The notes under the pieces: generated by a model
Databases searched by the model: none
Told to the model about the DNA's origin: nothing
What the model saw: the letters and a program-made list of their open reading frames with translations, nothing else
Program-made: the position numbers and the translations under genes
Part shown: one piece after another, positions 34,380 through 43,650 of the stretch
Layout: every line of letters begins with the position of its first letter
Position numbering within the stretch: position 1 is the first letter of the stretch
Source: an uncultured Elusimicrobia bacterium
Lineage (GTDB): Bacteria; Elusimicrobiota; Elusimicrobia; Elusimicrobiales; Elusimicrobiaceae
NCBI GenBank assembly: GCA_945913025.1
Contig: CAMECJ010000004.1
Span: 1-64,000 of the forward strand
DNA length: 64,000 nt
Direction: 5' to 3'

Positions 34380-35927
34380 ATGGTAAGCGAACTTGCCGGC
34401 ACTTTAACGAAAACAAACATTGATACGGAAGGATTAAAAAAAGAATTTTTTAATCCTTCTTCCGCACCCGCGGCGGTAAAATTCGGCACGTCCGGCCACC
34501 GCGGCCAACTGGGCGCGGGGTTTTGCGCGCTGCATGCCCGCGCGATTGCACAGGCCGTGGCGCGGCTGCATAAAGAGCGCAATATCAACGGTCCGGTTTT
34601 AGTCGGAGGGGATACGCGCCTGATGTCGCGCGATACGGCCCGTTTGTGCGCCGAGGTGCTTGCCGGAAACGGGTTTACCGTCATTCTGCCGGATATGCCG
34701 CTGCCTACGCCCGTATTTTCGTTTGAAATCATCAGCGGCCGCGCCAGTGCGTGTTTGAACGGCACCGCCAGCCATAATCCGCCGCAGGATATGGGGCTTA
34801 AATATAATCCGCAAAACGGCGGTCCGGCGGACGCGTCGCTTACGTCATTGATTGAAAAATACGCCAACGAATATATGGTCCGTCCGGAAGAAATCAAATC
34901 GCTTCCGCTGGACGAAGCGCGTAAACAAGGCCTTGTGCGCGATGCCGACGTGGTAACCCCGTATGTGGACGCGCTGGCGCGGTTTGTGGATTTTAAAACA
35001 ATCGCCGCGTCGCCGCTTAAATTCGCCGTTCACCCGCTCGGCGGAAGCAGTTTATCGTTTTACAAAGCGATTAAAGAAAAATACCATTTGGATAATATGG
35101 ATATCGTCAGCGAAGTTCAGGACCCCACCTTCCGTTTTATTCCGATAGACCACGACGGGAAAATCCGTATGGATCCGTCGTCCAAATACCCGATGTCTCC
35201 GCTGATTGAGTTTGTAGAAAATGGTACGTACGATTTTGCCGGCGCGAGCGATCCGGACGCCGACCGCTTCGGCTGCGCCACCAAAAAAGGCGGGCTGATT
35301 CCGCCCAACCACGCGCTGTGCGTAATGGCAGATTATTTGTACCGCCATCATAAAGTACGCGACGCTTATTCCATTGGCCGCACGCTGGGCACGACGGCCT
35401 TGTTAGACCGTATTGCGGCCGGACTTGGATTAAAACTGGACGAAGTAAATGTGGGTTTTAAATACTTTGTGGAAGGCATTATCAAACGCAAATACGTGCT
35501 TGCGGGCGAAGAAAGCGCGGGAATGTCCGTCAGCGGCTGGACGCCGGAAAAAGACGGTATTTTGGCTGTGTGTCTGCTGATGGAAATTATGGCGGCGGAA
35601 GGCGACATCGCCGATTTGTACGACCGTCTTACGGCGGCGTACGGAAAGCCGTATTATACGCGTGTGGACGTACCGACCAATGACGAAACCAAAAAACGCA
35701 TTAAAAGTTTGAAAGCGGCGGATTTTGAAAATCTGCACCAAGTGTCTGGCGAACGCGTAACCCGCGTACGCGATACAGACGGAATTAAAGTATATTTACA
35801 AAGTTCGTGGTTTTTGGTGCGTCCGTCGGGCACGGAAAACATCGTAAAAATCTACGCGGAGACGTTCGTCGGCGAAAAACACTTAAATGCGCTGATTGAA
35901 GCCGCCAAAGCATTGCTGTTAAAATAA
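34380..35927 (+). CDS. pgm: Phosphoglucomutase
   Basis: The enzyme interconverts glucose 1-phosphate and glucose 6-phosphate. Over 515 residues it has the phosphohexomutase motifs: FGTSGHRG (about 35-42), the phosphoserine loop GTASHNPPQDMG (Ser near 131), metal loop DPDADRFG, sugar loop GEESAGMS and the phosphate-binding RPSGTENIVKIYAE near the C-terminus. It resembles the Pgm type of E. coli more than phosphomannomutase. I prefer the ATG at 34380, 9 nt after AAAGGAG; an upstream ATG at 34359 has no ribosome site. It precedes a glycerophosphodiesterase gene on the same strand. Confidence 0.88.
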   Translation: MVSELAGTLTKTNIDTEGLKKEFFNPSSAPAAVKFGTSGHRGQLGAGFCALHARAIAQAVARLHKERNINGPVLVGGDTRLMSRDTARLCAEVLAGNGFTVILPDMPLPTPVFSFEIISGRASACLNGTASHNPPQDMGLKYNPQNGGPADASLTSLIEKYANEYMVRPEEIKSLPLDEARKQGLVRDADVVTPYVDALARFVDFKTIAASPLKFAVHPLGGSSLSFYKAIKEKYHLDNMDIVSEVQDPTFRFIPIDHDGKIRMDPSSKYPMSPLIEFVENGTYDFAGASDPDADRFGCATKKGGLIPPNHALCVMADYLYRHHKVRDAYSIGRTLGTTALLDRIAAGLGLKLDEVNVGFKYFVEGIIKRKYVLAGEESAGMSVSGWTPEKDGILAVCLLMEIMAAEGDIADLYDRLTAAYGKPYYTRVDVPTNDETKKRIKSLKAADFENLHQVSGERVTRVRDTDGIKVYLQSSWFLVRPSGTENIVKIYAETFVGEKHLNALIEAAKALLLK

Positions 35928-35943
35928 CCTTGTATTTTGAAAC

Positions 35944-35985
35944 GCCAACCAACGGACGGGGGATATCCTGCCCGTTGGTTTTGGC
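35944..35985 (+). terminator. Possible terminator after phosphoglucomutase gene
   Basis: AACCAACGG (35947-35955) and CCGTTGGTT (35972-35980) form a 9-bp stem extended by GCC/GGC. The T-run is short (four T), so efficiency is doubtful. Confidence 0.4.
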
Positions 35986-36020
35986 TTGCGGTTGTACGTT
36001 TATTTTTTTATACTGCAAGT

Positions 36021-36716
36021 ATGATTTATTTTGCCCATCGCGGCGCGTCCGCCGAAGCCGTCCAGAATACCGTTCCCGCCTTCCGGCGCGCACAGGCGTT
36101 GGGCGCGTCTTACTACGAGTTGGATGTACACCTTACGCAAGACGGCGTTTTGGTTGTTCATCACGACTATTCCCTTTTATCCACCGCCGGCGCGGACGTG
36201 CAAATTAAAAACCTGACTTTCGGCGAACTCCAAATGTATCCGCTTCAAAACGCGTTTAATGACGAGCGGGTTTTCGTTCCGCGTTTAAAAGACGTTCTTC
36301 CCGTTATCGCGTCCGGCTTGGAAACGGTCAATATAGAATTGAAAAACGACGGGAACGTGTACGGCGGACTGGAAGAAAAACTGCTGGCGCTTTTGCAAAA
36401 CGATTTTCCCAAAATACTGCCCCAAACGCTTTGTTCCAGTTTTGATTACGGTACGCTGGTCCGCTTGCGCGCGCTTTATAAAAACGCACGTATCGGGCTG
36501 CTGACGCGCGCGTTTGACGTTTCCGCCGCGCAAACCTTGGGGGCGGAAAGCGTGCACTTAAATCACACACGTTTTACGCCGCAGATTGCCCGCGCATGCC
36601 GCGAACACGGATTGAAAATTTATCTGTATACGGTCAACGATATGGAGCAAGCCGCGCGTTTGGCGGAGGAAGGGGCTGACGGTATTTTTACGGATAAAAT
36701 CGGAATGTTTTTGTAA
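36021..36716 (+). CDS. Glycerophosphodiester phosphodiesterase
   Basis: The 231-residue protein is a GDPD-type TIM barrel that hydrolyses glycerophosphodiesters from phospholipid head groups to glycerol 3-phosphate and an alcohol. Visible motifs are FAHRGASAEAVQNT (catalytic His and Glu region), YYELDVHLTQDGVLVVHHD (metal residues and second catalytic His), and a C-terminal VNDMEQAARLAEEGADGIFTD. No signal peptide is present, so it is cytoplasmic. I start at 36021; the frame extends upstream to 35937 but that part contains a hairpin and no start signal. A TATACT box lies 6 nt before the ATG without a ribosome site. Confidence 0.85.
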   Translation: MIYFAHRGASAEAVQNTVPAFRRAQALGASYYELDVHLTQDGVLVVHHDYSLLSTAGADVQIKNLTFGELQMYPLQNAFNDERVFVPRLKDVLPVIASGLETVNIELKNDGNVYGGLEEKLLALLQNDFPKILPQTLCSSFDYGTLVRLRALYKNARIGLLTRAFDVSAAQTLGAESVHLNHTRFTPQIARACREHGLKIYLYTVNDMEQAARLAEEGADGIFTDKIGMFL

Positions 36717-36771
36717 CTTGTGGCGCGCCAAAATATCTTTTGCCGTGCTCCGGCCGTTTTTACCATATACC

Positions 36772-36799
36772 AAAAACCCGCTCTGTTGAGCGGGTTTTT
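36772..36799. terminator. Bidirectional terminator
   Basis: AAAAACCCGCTC and GAGCGGGTTTTT form a perfect 12-bp stem with A and T runs on both sides, between the convergent glycerophosphodiesterase and lipoprotein genes. Confidence 0.9.
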
Positions 36800-36807
36800 G
36801 TGTATGG

Positions 36808-37221
36808 TTAATAGTCGTAATTGTAAGAACTGTTGTCCTGCGAATCGTTTTCTCCCGTTTCGCCTCCTCCCTGCATACCGTAGTATTCTTCTGGCGTATA
36901 GCGTTTGGGTTTCTGCCAAAGGCGTTTTTCTTTCTTATAGTCGGCTTCGCTGGGCTGGCCGGGGATTTTGGGCTGTTGGCGGTCGTCAAAGAAATAAATG
37001 GTTTTATCTTCTTCCGGTCCGACATTAAAAATATATTCCGATTCCACAAGCGGCGCGGTTTCCCGCCGTTCCAGTGCAGCCGTCGGAGAGAGATCGTCCA
37101 GATAGTCCTGTTCGGTCAGATAAATTTTACGGTTATACTTTTCTCTTTTTTTGGCATTGGTACAGGCGGTTAAAAGACCCGCGCACAGCAGTAAGACCAG
37201 CAGTTTAGAAATTGTTTTCAT
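36808..37221 (-). CDS. Lipoprotein of unknown function
   Basis: The 137-residue precursor has a lipoprotein signal (MKTISKLLVLLLCAGLLTAC), with the lipidated Cys at residue 20. The mature part is hydrophilic and charged, with a YLDDLSP segment and a Ser/Asn/Tyr-rich tail ending SSYNYDY. The start is set at 37221 by AAGGAG 6 nt upstream; the longer frame reaches into the folD end. It follows folD by 10 nt, so both are probably on one transcript. No family is recognised. Confidence 0.7.
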   Translation of the reverse strand: MKTISKLLVLLLCAGLLTACTNAKKREKYNRKIYLTEQDYLDDLSPTAALERRETAPLVESEYIFNVGPEEDKTIYFFDDRQQPKIPGQPSEADYKKEKRLWQKPKRYTPEEYYGMQGGGETGENDSQDNSSYNYDY

Positions 37222-37231
37222 ACCGTTCTCC

Positions 37232-38098
37232 TTATAATTTCCTTTCCCCAGATAATATAATGTTTTCCAGCAGTACCGCAAGCGTTACCGGCCCTACGCC
37301 CCCGGGAACAGGCGAATACGATACGCCGCGCGCTTCCAGTTCTTCCGGCGAAGCGTCTCCGCACAGGCGGTTGTTTTTTTCGTCCCAGTTGGTGGAAATA
37401 TCGGCCACATACGCGCCGGTTTTTAACCATTCCGCACGCAGGAGACCGGTTTTGCCCGCGGCGGAGCAGACAAGGTCGGCGTCTTTTAACGCGCGCGGTA
37501 AATCGGTATGCGTGTGGCAGATTTTTACCGTGGCGTTTTGGCACGTTAACAGATGCGCCAACGGACGCCCCACCGTAATAGAGCGGCCAATAACGGCGGC
37601 TTCCATTCCTTCCAGTTTCACGCCGTGAAACAAAAGCAGCCGGATAACCGCCATAGCCGTGCTGGACACAAAGCAAGGCAGCGCCGAAATTTCCGCCCAC
37701 GTTTTGCATAAAAAGAGGTTGCCCATATTGACGTTGGACATTCCGTCAATATCTTTTTGCGGAGCGAGTTTGTCGGCAAAGTTGGTGGCGGCCAAGTGTT
37801 CCGGCAGCGGGCGCGGAATTAAAACGGCGTCCACGGAATCGTCGGCAGATAATTTTTCCACCAAGGCCAAAAAATCGGCCGCGGGCGTTTGGCGGTTTAC
37901 TTCAAAAATGGTCGTTTCCACGCCTGTTTTTTGGGCGGCTTCGGTTTCTTTTTTTAGGTACAGGTGCGCACCGTAGTCGTCGGTAGAACCGATGGCGCAC
38001 AGTTTAATGGCGCGGCCTAATTTTTGGCGAACGGCCTCCGCCCTTTGGGGGAGGGTTTGTCGGATTTGGGCGGCTAGGGTGCGTCCTTCTAAAATCAT
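37232..38098 (-). CDS. folD: Methylenetetrahydrofolate dehydrogenase/cyclohydrolase
   Basis: FolD oxidises 5,10-methylene-THF to methenyl-THF and hydrolyses that to 10-formyl-THF for purine and formyl-Met synthesis. The 288-residue protein has the expected order: YLKKETEAAQKTG with the catalytic Lys, a VLIPRPLPEHL segment, KDIDGMSNVNMG, the NADP-binding GRSITVGRPLAHLL, and PVPGGVGPVTLAVLLENI. It is close to the normal length. On its upstream side TGCTAAAAT lies 7 nt before the ATG and no ribosome site is visible, which suggests a leaderless transcript. Confidence 0.95.
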   Translation of the reverse strand: MILEGRTLAAQIRQTLPQRAEAVRQKLGRAIKLCAIGSTDDYGAHLYLKKETEAAQKTGVETTIFEVNRQTPAADFLALVEKLSADDSVDAVLIPRPLPEHLAATNFADKLAPQKDIDGMSNVNMGNLFLCKTWAEISALPCFVSSTAMAVIRLLLFHGVKLEGMEAAVIGRSITVGRPLAHLLTCQNATVKICHTHTDLPRALKDADLVCSAAGKTGLLRAEWLKTGAYVADISTNWDEKNNRLCGDASPEELEARGVSYSPVPGGVGPVTLAVLLENIILSGERKL

Positions 38099-38375
38099 AT
38101 GTATTATTTTAGCAAATTAGCGGCGGGGCTTGTGTGCGGGAGGCGTACTCCCGTGCGCTCCGTTTGGCCCGCCCCGGTAAGTGTTGTTACGTGGCTAAGC
38201 GTCATTCCTAAAACAATGTGGCTCCCTTAGTCAAAAGAGCGCGGACAATCTCCGCGGCCCGTGTCTTGCAGACAGGCTTTTGGGGCTCGGTTGGCCGTAA
38301 TTGGCATCATGTCCTAAACAGTGTGGCTCAACTAATCAGAAGTCGCTCTCCGGAATTGGGAGGGGCGGCTCGCCC

Positions 38376-40205
38376 CTATTCTTCGTCGATTTTCAGCATG
38401 GCCACAAAGGCTTCCTGCGGAATGTTCAGACTGCCGATGGACTTCATACGCTTTTTCCCTTCTTTCTGTTTTTCGAGGAGTTTGCGTTTACGCGTAATAT
38501 CGCCGCCGTAACACTTGGCGATAACGTCCTTGCGGAAAGCGGGAATGGTTTCGCGCGCAATCACTTTGCCGTTGATGGCGGCCTGTACGGCCACCTCAAA
38601 CTGCTGGCGTCCGATAAGTTCTTTCAGTTTAGCGCACAGTGCGCGGCCCATGGTTTGTGCTTTATCTTTGTGCACGACGACGGATAACGCGTCTACGGGC
38701 GTTCCGTGTAGCAGAATTTCCATTAATACCACGTCTGAGCTTTTAAATCCGGCCACCTCGTAATCAAACGAAGCGTATCCTTTGGAAACGGATTTTAATT
38801 TGTTGTAAAAATCGATAACCATTTCGCCCATCGGCATTTCGTACTTGATAATCACGCGCTGGTTGGACAGGTGGTCCAAATTCATAAATACGCCGCGTTT
38901 ATCTTTTAAAAGGGTCATCACGCCGTCCATAAACTCCACGGGCGTTACAATCGTAATGTGAATGACGGGCTCTTTAATGTCAATAATATCGCCGTGCGGG
39001 GGAAAGTTGGCCGGATTGTCTATAATTTTATACCCCGGGTCGTCCGGCGCATCCGGCAGAGCGGCCAGCTCCTGCGGGTGGGATTTGCGCGGCGTAAATT
39101 TAACGTGATACACCACATTGGGACTGGTGGCGATGAGCGACAGATTAAACTCGCGCTCCAGCCGTTCTTTTACGATTTCAATGTGCAAAATTCCCATAAA
39201 TCCCAAGCGGAACCCAAAGCCCAACGCTTTGGATGTTTCGCTCTGGTAGTGGAAAGACGAATCGGACAAATTCAATTTTTCGAGTGCCTTGCGCAGCAGC
39301 GGAAAATCGGTCGTTTCCACCGGAAAGATACTGGCGAATACAACGGGTTTTGCATCTGCATACCCTGCTAAAGCCGTTTCGGCGGGCCGTTCGGCCAGCG
39401 TAACGGTATCGCCCACTTTTACTTGGTGAATGTCTTTAATTCCCGCTACCAAATATCCCACTTCTCCGGCGGAAAGCGTGTCGCACTTGTGGAGCTGTTT
39501 GGGCGTCATAAAACCGATTTCTTCGGTTTTGTACGACGCACCGGACGACATAAACCGAATGGTTTGGCCCGCTTTGACGGATCCGTCCACAATGCGGATA
39601 TACATAATCACGCCGCGGAAGGGATCGTAGTAAGAATCAAAAATCAACGCGCGCAGCGGCGCTTTCGGGTCGCCTTGTGGGGCGGGGACGTCCGCAATAA
39701 TCCGGTCCAACAGGTGTTCAATGCCCATGCCCGTTTTCGCGCTGACTCGTTCGGCTTCAATCGGATCGTGCAGAATATCCCATAATTGCTCTTCTGAGGA
39801 GTCCGCGTCGGACTGGGATAAATCCACCTTGTTCATGACGGGAATGATTTTAAGCCCCAAGCTTTGCGCCAAATGCGCGTGCGCCACCGTCTGCGCTTCC
39901 ACGCCTTGCGACGCGTCCACCAAAAGCAGCACCCCTTCGCACGCGCGCAGCGATCGGGCCACTTCGTAGGAAAAATCTACGTGCCCGGGAGTGTCTATTA
40001 AGTTTAAAATGTAGTCTTTATATTGAATGCGTACGGCTTTGGCTTTAATGGTAATGCCGCGCTCACGTTCCAGGTCCATACCGTCTAAGAGCTGGGCCTG
40101 CATTTTGCGTTTCGGTACGGTTCCGGTATCTTCCAGGATACGGTCCGAAAGGGTGGTTTTGCCGTGGTCAATATGCGCCACGATGGAAAAATTACGAATC
40201 TTCAT
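38376..40205 (-). CDS. lepA: Elongation factor 4 (LepA)
   Basis: LepA is a ribosome-bound GTPase that acts in initiation or back-translocation. This 609-residue copy has G1 AHIDHGKT (10-17), G2/G3 region RGITIKAKAVR and DTPGHVDFSYEV, G4 NKVDLS and the LepA-specific C-terminal domain (FKSSDVVLMEILLHGTPVDAL, then RKRLLEKQKEGKKRMK). Length matches the family. Its start overlaps the end of ptsI by 14 nt, making it the last gene of the PTS operon. The 277 bp between lepA and folD hold no gene. Confidence 0.96.
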   Translation of the reverse strand: MKIRNFSIVAHIDHGKTTLSDRILEDTGTVPKRKMQAQLLDGMDLERERGITIKAKAVRIQYKDYILNLIDTPGHVDFSYEVARSLRACEGVLLLVDASQGVEAQTVAHAHLAQSLGLKIIPVMNKVDLSQSDADSSEEQLWDILHDPIEAERVSAKTGMGIEHLLDRIIADVPAPQGDPKAPLRALIFDSYYDPFRGVIMYIRIVDGSVKAGQTIRFMSSGASYKTEEIGFMTPKQLHKCDTLSAGEVGYLVAGIKDIHQVKVGDTVTLAERPAETALAGYADAKPVVFASIFPVETTDFPLLRKALEKLNLSDSSFHYQSETSKALGFGFRLGFMGILHIEIVKERLEREFNLSLIATSPNVVYHVKFTPRKSHPQELAALPDAPDDPGYKIIDNPANFPPHGDIIDIKEPVIHITIVTPVEFMDGVMTLLKDKRGVFMNLDHLSNQRVIIKYEMPMGEMVIDFYNKLKSVSKGYASFDYEVAGFKSSDVVLMEILLHGTPVDALSVVVHKDKAQTMGRALCAKLKELIGRQQFEVAVQAAINGKVIARETIPAFRKDVIAKCYGGDITRKRKLLEKQKEGKKRMKSIGSLNIPQEAFVAMLKIDEE

Positions 40206-41934
40206 TTTTATCGTTCTGCTCTATTAAATTGCGGATATCCGCCGAACTGCCCATCAGCAGCGCCGCTTGGGCGAGATCTGAGCAGTGTTCAAAATTGGAA
40301 TTACGGATATTGTTTTTTACGCGCAAATACATGCGCGGCGTAACGGACAGCGCGTCTACATTAAGCCCCAGCAAAATGGGCAGCATTTTAGCGTCCGAGG
40401 CCAGTTCTCCGCAGATACTGGCTTGTTTGCCGCGTTTGTGCGCCGTCTGTAAAATCAGGTTCAGCGTACGCACGACCGCCGGATGACAAGGGTCGTACAT
40501 GTGGGCGACTTCTTGGTTTACGCGGTCTACGGCTATTAAATATTGTATCAAGTCGTTGGTTCCGATGGAAATAAAATCAAGGTCCCCAATCATTCCGTCC
40601 AATGCAATCGCGGCGGCGGGCACTTCAATCATTCCGCCCAAAGCAATTTTATTGACAGGTTTTTTGCCTTCAGCCTCAAACTCCGCGAGCGCTTGATTGA
40701 ATGCTTCGCGCACGTGGAGGACTTCTTCCACCGACGAAAGCATAGGAATCATAATTTTTACTTGTGCGGGTACTTCACACGCGGTGCGGATAATGGCGCG
40801 CAGCTGGGTGTGCAGCAGTTCCGGATTTTTTAAAAATAACCGTATGCCGCGGCAGCCCATAAAGGGGTTGGCGTCTTTATCAAATTCGTCAAGCGGAAAG
40901 TCGGGCATTTTGTCCGCCCCCAAATCCGCCAAGCGAATGGTAACGGGGCGCATATCAAAACGTTTGGCTACAGCCAAATAGGTTTGGTACTGTTCTTCTT
41001 CCGTGGGCGGAACGGGCGTGTTCATAAATAAAAATTCGGTACGTAAGAGCCCTAGTCCGTCGGTAATAAGGCGTTTGTTTTCCTTGTTGTCGGTGCGCGG
41101 ATCGTAATTGACGAAAAGTTTTAACGGCCGTCCGTCCTGCGTAACGACGGGAAGGTGATTGATCGTTTTAAGCAGGGCTTCCGTTTTTTTGATTTCGCGT
41201 TGGATTTTGCGGTAGTTGGCAAGGGTGTATTTGTCCGGATTGATGACGAGCAGCCCGTTTTCGCCGTCGATAATCAGCGTGTCTCCCGCGCGGACGTCCT
41301 TGGACGCGGTGCCCAAGGCGACCACCGCCGGCAGATTCAGGCTCTGCGCCAAGAGGGCGGTATGGCTGGTTTTGCCTCCCGCATCGGTGCAAAAGCCCAT
41401 TACCTGATTGGCTTGCAGGTTGATGGTGTCGGACGGATATAAATTGTGCGCCACTAACAGCGACGGTTTTTTGACAGACGCTAAAAATCCGTCTTTTTCT
41501 CCTTCCAAATTCTTCATTAACCGTTTGGCGACGTCAAAAATATCGTTGCGGCGTTCTTTAAAAAACGGGTCCTCTATTTTTTCAAACGACGCGGCCAGCT
41601 CCTGCAAAGTAAGCAAAATGGCGGCGTGTGCGGAGAGATGTTCTTCTTGGATTTTACGGGTAATGCCGCCGGTTAACGAGGGATCTTGCAAAATGAGTTT
41701 GTGCGTAGACATCAGGTTGGCGTATTCGCTTCCCAGTTCTGCCATCACTTTTTGTTCGCAGGCGTCCAGTTCCGCCAGCGTTTTGTGCATAGCGGTGTTT
41801 AACTTGCGGATTTCGTGTTTGGTTTCGGCGGGTTCCACATACTGGCGGGAAACGGCAAAACTCTCGTTCGGCAATAACATTGCCGGACCAATCGCCACCC
41901 CCGGGCTTGCGGCCACGCCTTTTAAAACCAGCAT
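40192..41934 (-). CDS. ptsI: PTS enzyme I
   Basis: EI autophosphorylates from phosphoenolpyruvate and passes the phosphate to HPr. The 580-residue protein has the phosphorylatable His in GGKTSHTALLAQ (His191), a PEP-binding domain with GLGLLRTEFLFM, MGCRGIRLF, GGMIEVPAAA, IGTNDLIQY and the active-site Cys motif SICGELASD. Length and order match EI. It overlaps ptsH by 1 nt (TAATG-type) and lepA by 14 nt. With the HPr and EIIA-D genes upstream it completes the phosphate chain. Confidence 0.96.
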   Translation of the reverse strand: MLVLKGVAASPGVAIGPAMLLPNESFAVSRQYVEPAETKHEIRKLNTAMHKTLAELDACEQKVMAELGSEYANLMSTHKLILQDPSLTGGITRKIQEEHLSAHAAILLTLQELAASFEKIEDPFFKERRNDIFDVAKRLMKNLEGEKDGFLASVKKPSLLVAHNLYPSDTINLQANQVMGFCTDAGGKTSHTALLAQSLNLPAVVALGTASKDVRAGDTLIIDGENGLLVINPDKYTLANYRKIQREIKKTEALLKTINHLPVVTQDGRPLKLFVNYDPRTDNKENKRLITDGLGLLRTEFLFMNTPVPPTEEEQYQTYLAVAKRFDMRPVTIRLADLGADKMPDFPLDEFDKDANPFMGCRGIRLFLKNPELLHTQLRAIIRTACEVPAQVKIMIPMLSSVEEVLHVREAFNQALAEFEAEGKKPVNKIALGGMIEVPAAAIALDGMIGDLDFISIGTNDLIQYLIAVDRVNQEVAHMYDPCHPAVVRTLNLILQTAHKRGKQASICGELASDAKMLPILLGLNVDALSVTPRMYLRVKNNIRNSNFEHCSDLAQAALLMGSSADIRNLIEQNDKNEDS

Positions 41935-42203
41935 TAAAACTCCTCGTTAAATTTATTGTTAAATAATTTTTGGATAGCTTCAAATGCCGCCTGCTCGTCG
42001 TCGCCTTCCGTGGACAAATGCAGTTCGGAGCCGTACTCTGCAGCCAACATCATTACCCCCATAATGCTTTTGGCGTTTACGCTCACGCCGTCTTTGCTGA
42101 GGCGGACGTCGCTTTTAAACCCTGCGGCTGTTTGCACAATCAGCGCAGCGGGCCTGGCGTGCAGACCCAAACGGTTGTTGATTTTAAGAGTTTGTTCGAT
42201 CAC
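41934..42203 (-). CDS. ptsH: HPr phosphocarrier protein
   Basis: The 89-residue protein has both HPr phosphorylation sites: His15 in GLHARPA, phosphorylated by EI, and Ser46 in NAKSIMGVMML, the target of HPr kinase. The hprK gene lies in the same operon, so the Ser46 branch is probably functional. It is followed directly by ptsI. HPr is cytoplasmic and transfers phosphate to EIIA of the mannose-type permease encoded just upstream. Confidence 0.96.
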   Translation of the reverse strand: MIEQTLKINNRLGLHARPAALIVQTAAGFKSDVRLSKDGVSVNAKSIMGVMMLAAEYGSELHLSTEGDDEQAAFEAIQKLFNNKFNEEF

Positions 42204-42216
42204 GTATATCCCCCGA

Positions 42217-43038
42217 TTAAAACAGGCAGACGATGTTGAGCGTCAGCACCGCTGCCAGATACAAATACATATTGGCGATTTTAAATTTGCGCGTCAGCAG
42301 GCTTAGGCATACAAATACCAATACAATCGCTGCGCGCGCATAAAAATGCGCATCCAATTCTTTAAAATCTTTCAAGTAATGATAAATGCCGTACGCCAAC
42401 ATTCCGGCGGTCATAAACAGTCCCAGCCTCTTGGCGTAATAGATGGTTTTATTCCAGTCAAAGCAGGTCAGCCCGAAACAGGCGCTTTCATCCTTGAGAA
42501 AACTGATTTTAATGCCTTCCCATTTGACAAACAATGCAACAGCATTGAATACAAAAAACGCCGCCGCGCCGGCGGAAAATGTATTCCATAACGAAACGGA
42601 CGGGGCGCAGGGAACCTCAAAAAAATTCACGCCGGACAACAGCCAAATAAATAACGCCATAAGAAGCGTCAGCGGTTTCAGCGCGCCCCAGAAAAGGCGG
42701 TCCCCGATAGAAGCGGCCGTAATGGACAGGCTTTTGCGGATGGTGCTCCATTCGGTTACTTTTTCTTTAAACGCGGTAAGCGTTTTGGCTTGGGCGACTT
42801 CTTCTTCTTTCTGCGCGAGCGCGCCGAAACAGAACGACGCCATTACGGGTTGCGTGTTAAAAGTTTCCAAGTAACGGGCCAACACAGAAGGAAGTGCATC
42901 TTTGTCCTGCGCATAGAGTTTCTTTAAAAACGGCAGCATTACAAACGTCAGCCCGATATTCTGGTATTTCATCGAATTCCAGCCCGTTTGCAGAAAAAAC
43001 GAACGCAGAAAAATTTGCAGGTGCAATGGAAAATCCAT
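42217..43038 (-). CDS. PTS mannose-family EIID component
   Basis: The 273-residue protein resembles EIID (ManZ type). It has a cytoplasmic N-terminal half with SFCFGALAQKEEEVAQ and SITAASIGDRLFWGALKPLTLL, which matches the conserved EIID segment near a GD(R)xFW..L.P motif, followed by hydrophobic helices (LLMALFIWLLSGV and several at the C-terminus). EIID and EIIC together form the sugar channel. It follows EIIC by 3 nt. Substrate cannot be read from sequence; mannose, glucose, amino sugars or related sugars are possible. Confidence 0.85.
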   Translation of the reverse strand: MDFPLHLQIFLRSFFLQTGWNSMKYQNIGLTFVMLPFLKKLYAQDKDALPSVLARYLETFNTQPVMASFCFGALAQKEEEVAQAKTLTAFKEKVTEWSTIRKSLSITAASIGDRLFWGALKPLTLLMALFIWLLSGVNFFEVPCAPSVSLWNTFSAGAAAFFVFNAVALFVKWEGIKISFLKDESACFGLTCFDWNKTIYYAKRLGLFMTAGMLAYGIYHYLKDFKELDAHFYARAAIVLVFVCLSLLTRKFKIANMYLYLAAVLTLNIVCLF

Positions 43039-43041
43039 TCG

Positions 43042-43650
43042 TTACCTCGTTTTTAAACGGAAGGAAGGCAATAGTGTTGCCAACCCAATCCACGGTACAG
43101 CCATATAAGCAAAAGTGCAAGCTAAATGCGCTTTTGCGGGCAGATGCGGCAGCAGCACTAACATCAACCGGCCGAACACGCACACAAATATGAAAATATA
43201 AATAAAATTCATCAAAAAAGACGACGCCAGCGCAAACCCCACCGTACGGTTGACGGCGGAAGGCGTTTGGGTAATTTTCTGTTCCCAAAACACAAGCCAT
43301 TTAAAGCGGTTTTTACGCATAAATTTTTCAAGCACCGAAAACAAAGCGGCTCCGGTCAGTCCAAAGAAAAAACCGAAATACAAATCAATCCCCGCCGCGT
43401 ACAGCGCCAGCGTTACCGCACAGCAAACGGCCGCGCTGGGGGGTAAAATGCCGCCGAGCGGATTAATGTCGGCAAAAATCAGTTCGGTGAATACGCCTAC
43501 CTGCACGCCGGCCATTAAATCCCCCGTAATAAGGCCCAAAAGCGGCCCCGAGATAATGCCGCGCGAAAGCGTCAGCTGGAAAGCGTACGTCGTATCCAGT
43601 TCCAAGAGCGCGGCAAGCACGCAAAGCGAGAAGATTTCGGGCGTCATCAT
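43042..43650 (-). CDS. PTS mannose-family EIIC component
   Basis: The 202-residue membrane protein has several hydrophobic helices and the conserved EIIC segments SRGIISGPLLGLITGD and GVFTELIFADINPLGGILPP, the latter matching the ManY sugar-site region. It is shorter than most ManY proteins (about 250-265), mainly in the C-terminal half. It overlaps the EIIB gene by 4 nt (ATGA) and precedes EIID, as in typical man operons. Confidence 0.85.
   Translation of the reverse strand: MMTPEIFSLCVLAALLELDTTYAFQLTLSRGIISGPLLGLITGDLMAGVQVGVFTELIFADINPLGGILPPSAAVCCAVTLALYAAGIDLYFGFFFGLTGAALFSVLEKFMRKNRFKWLVFWEQKITQTPSAVNRTVGFALASSFLMNFIYIFIFVCVFGRLMLVLLPHLPAKAHLACTFAYMAVPWIGLATLLPSFRLKTR

Noticed and set aside
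35937-36020. Longer N-terminus for the glycerophosphodiesterase
   Set aside because: The extension covers a hairpin and lacks a start signal; the family begins at the FAHRG segment.
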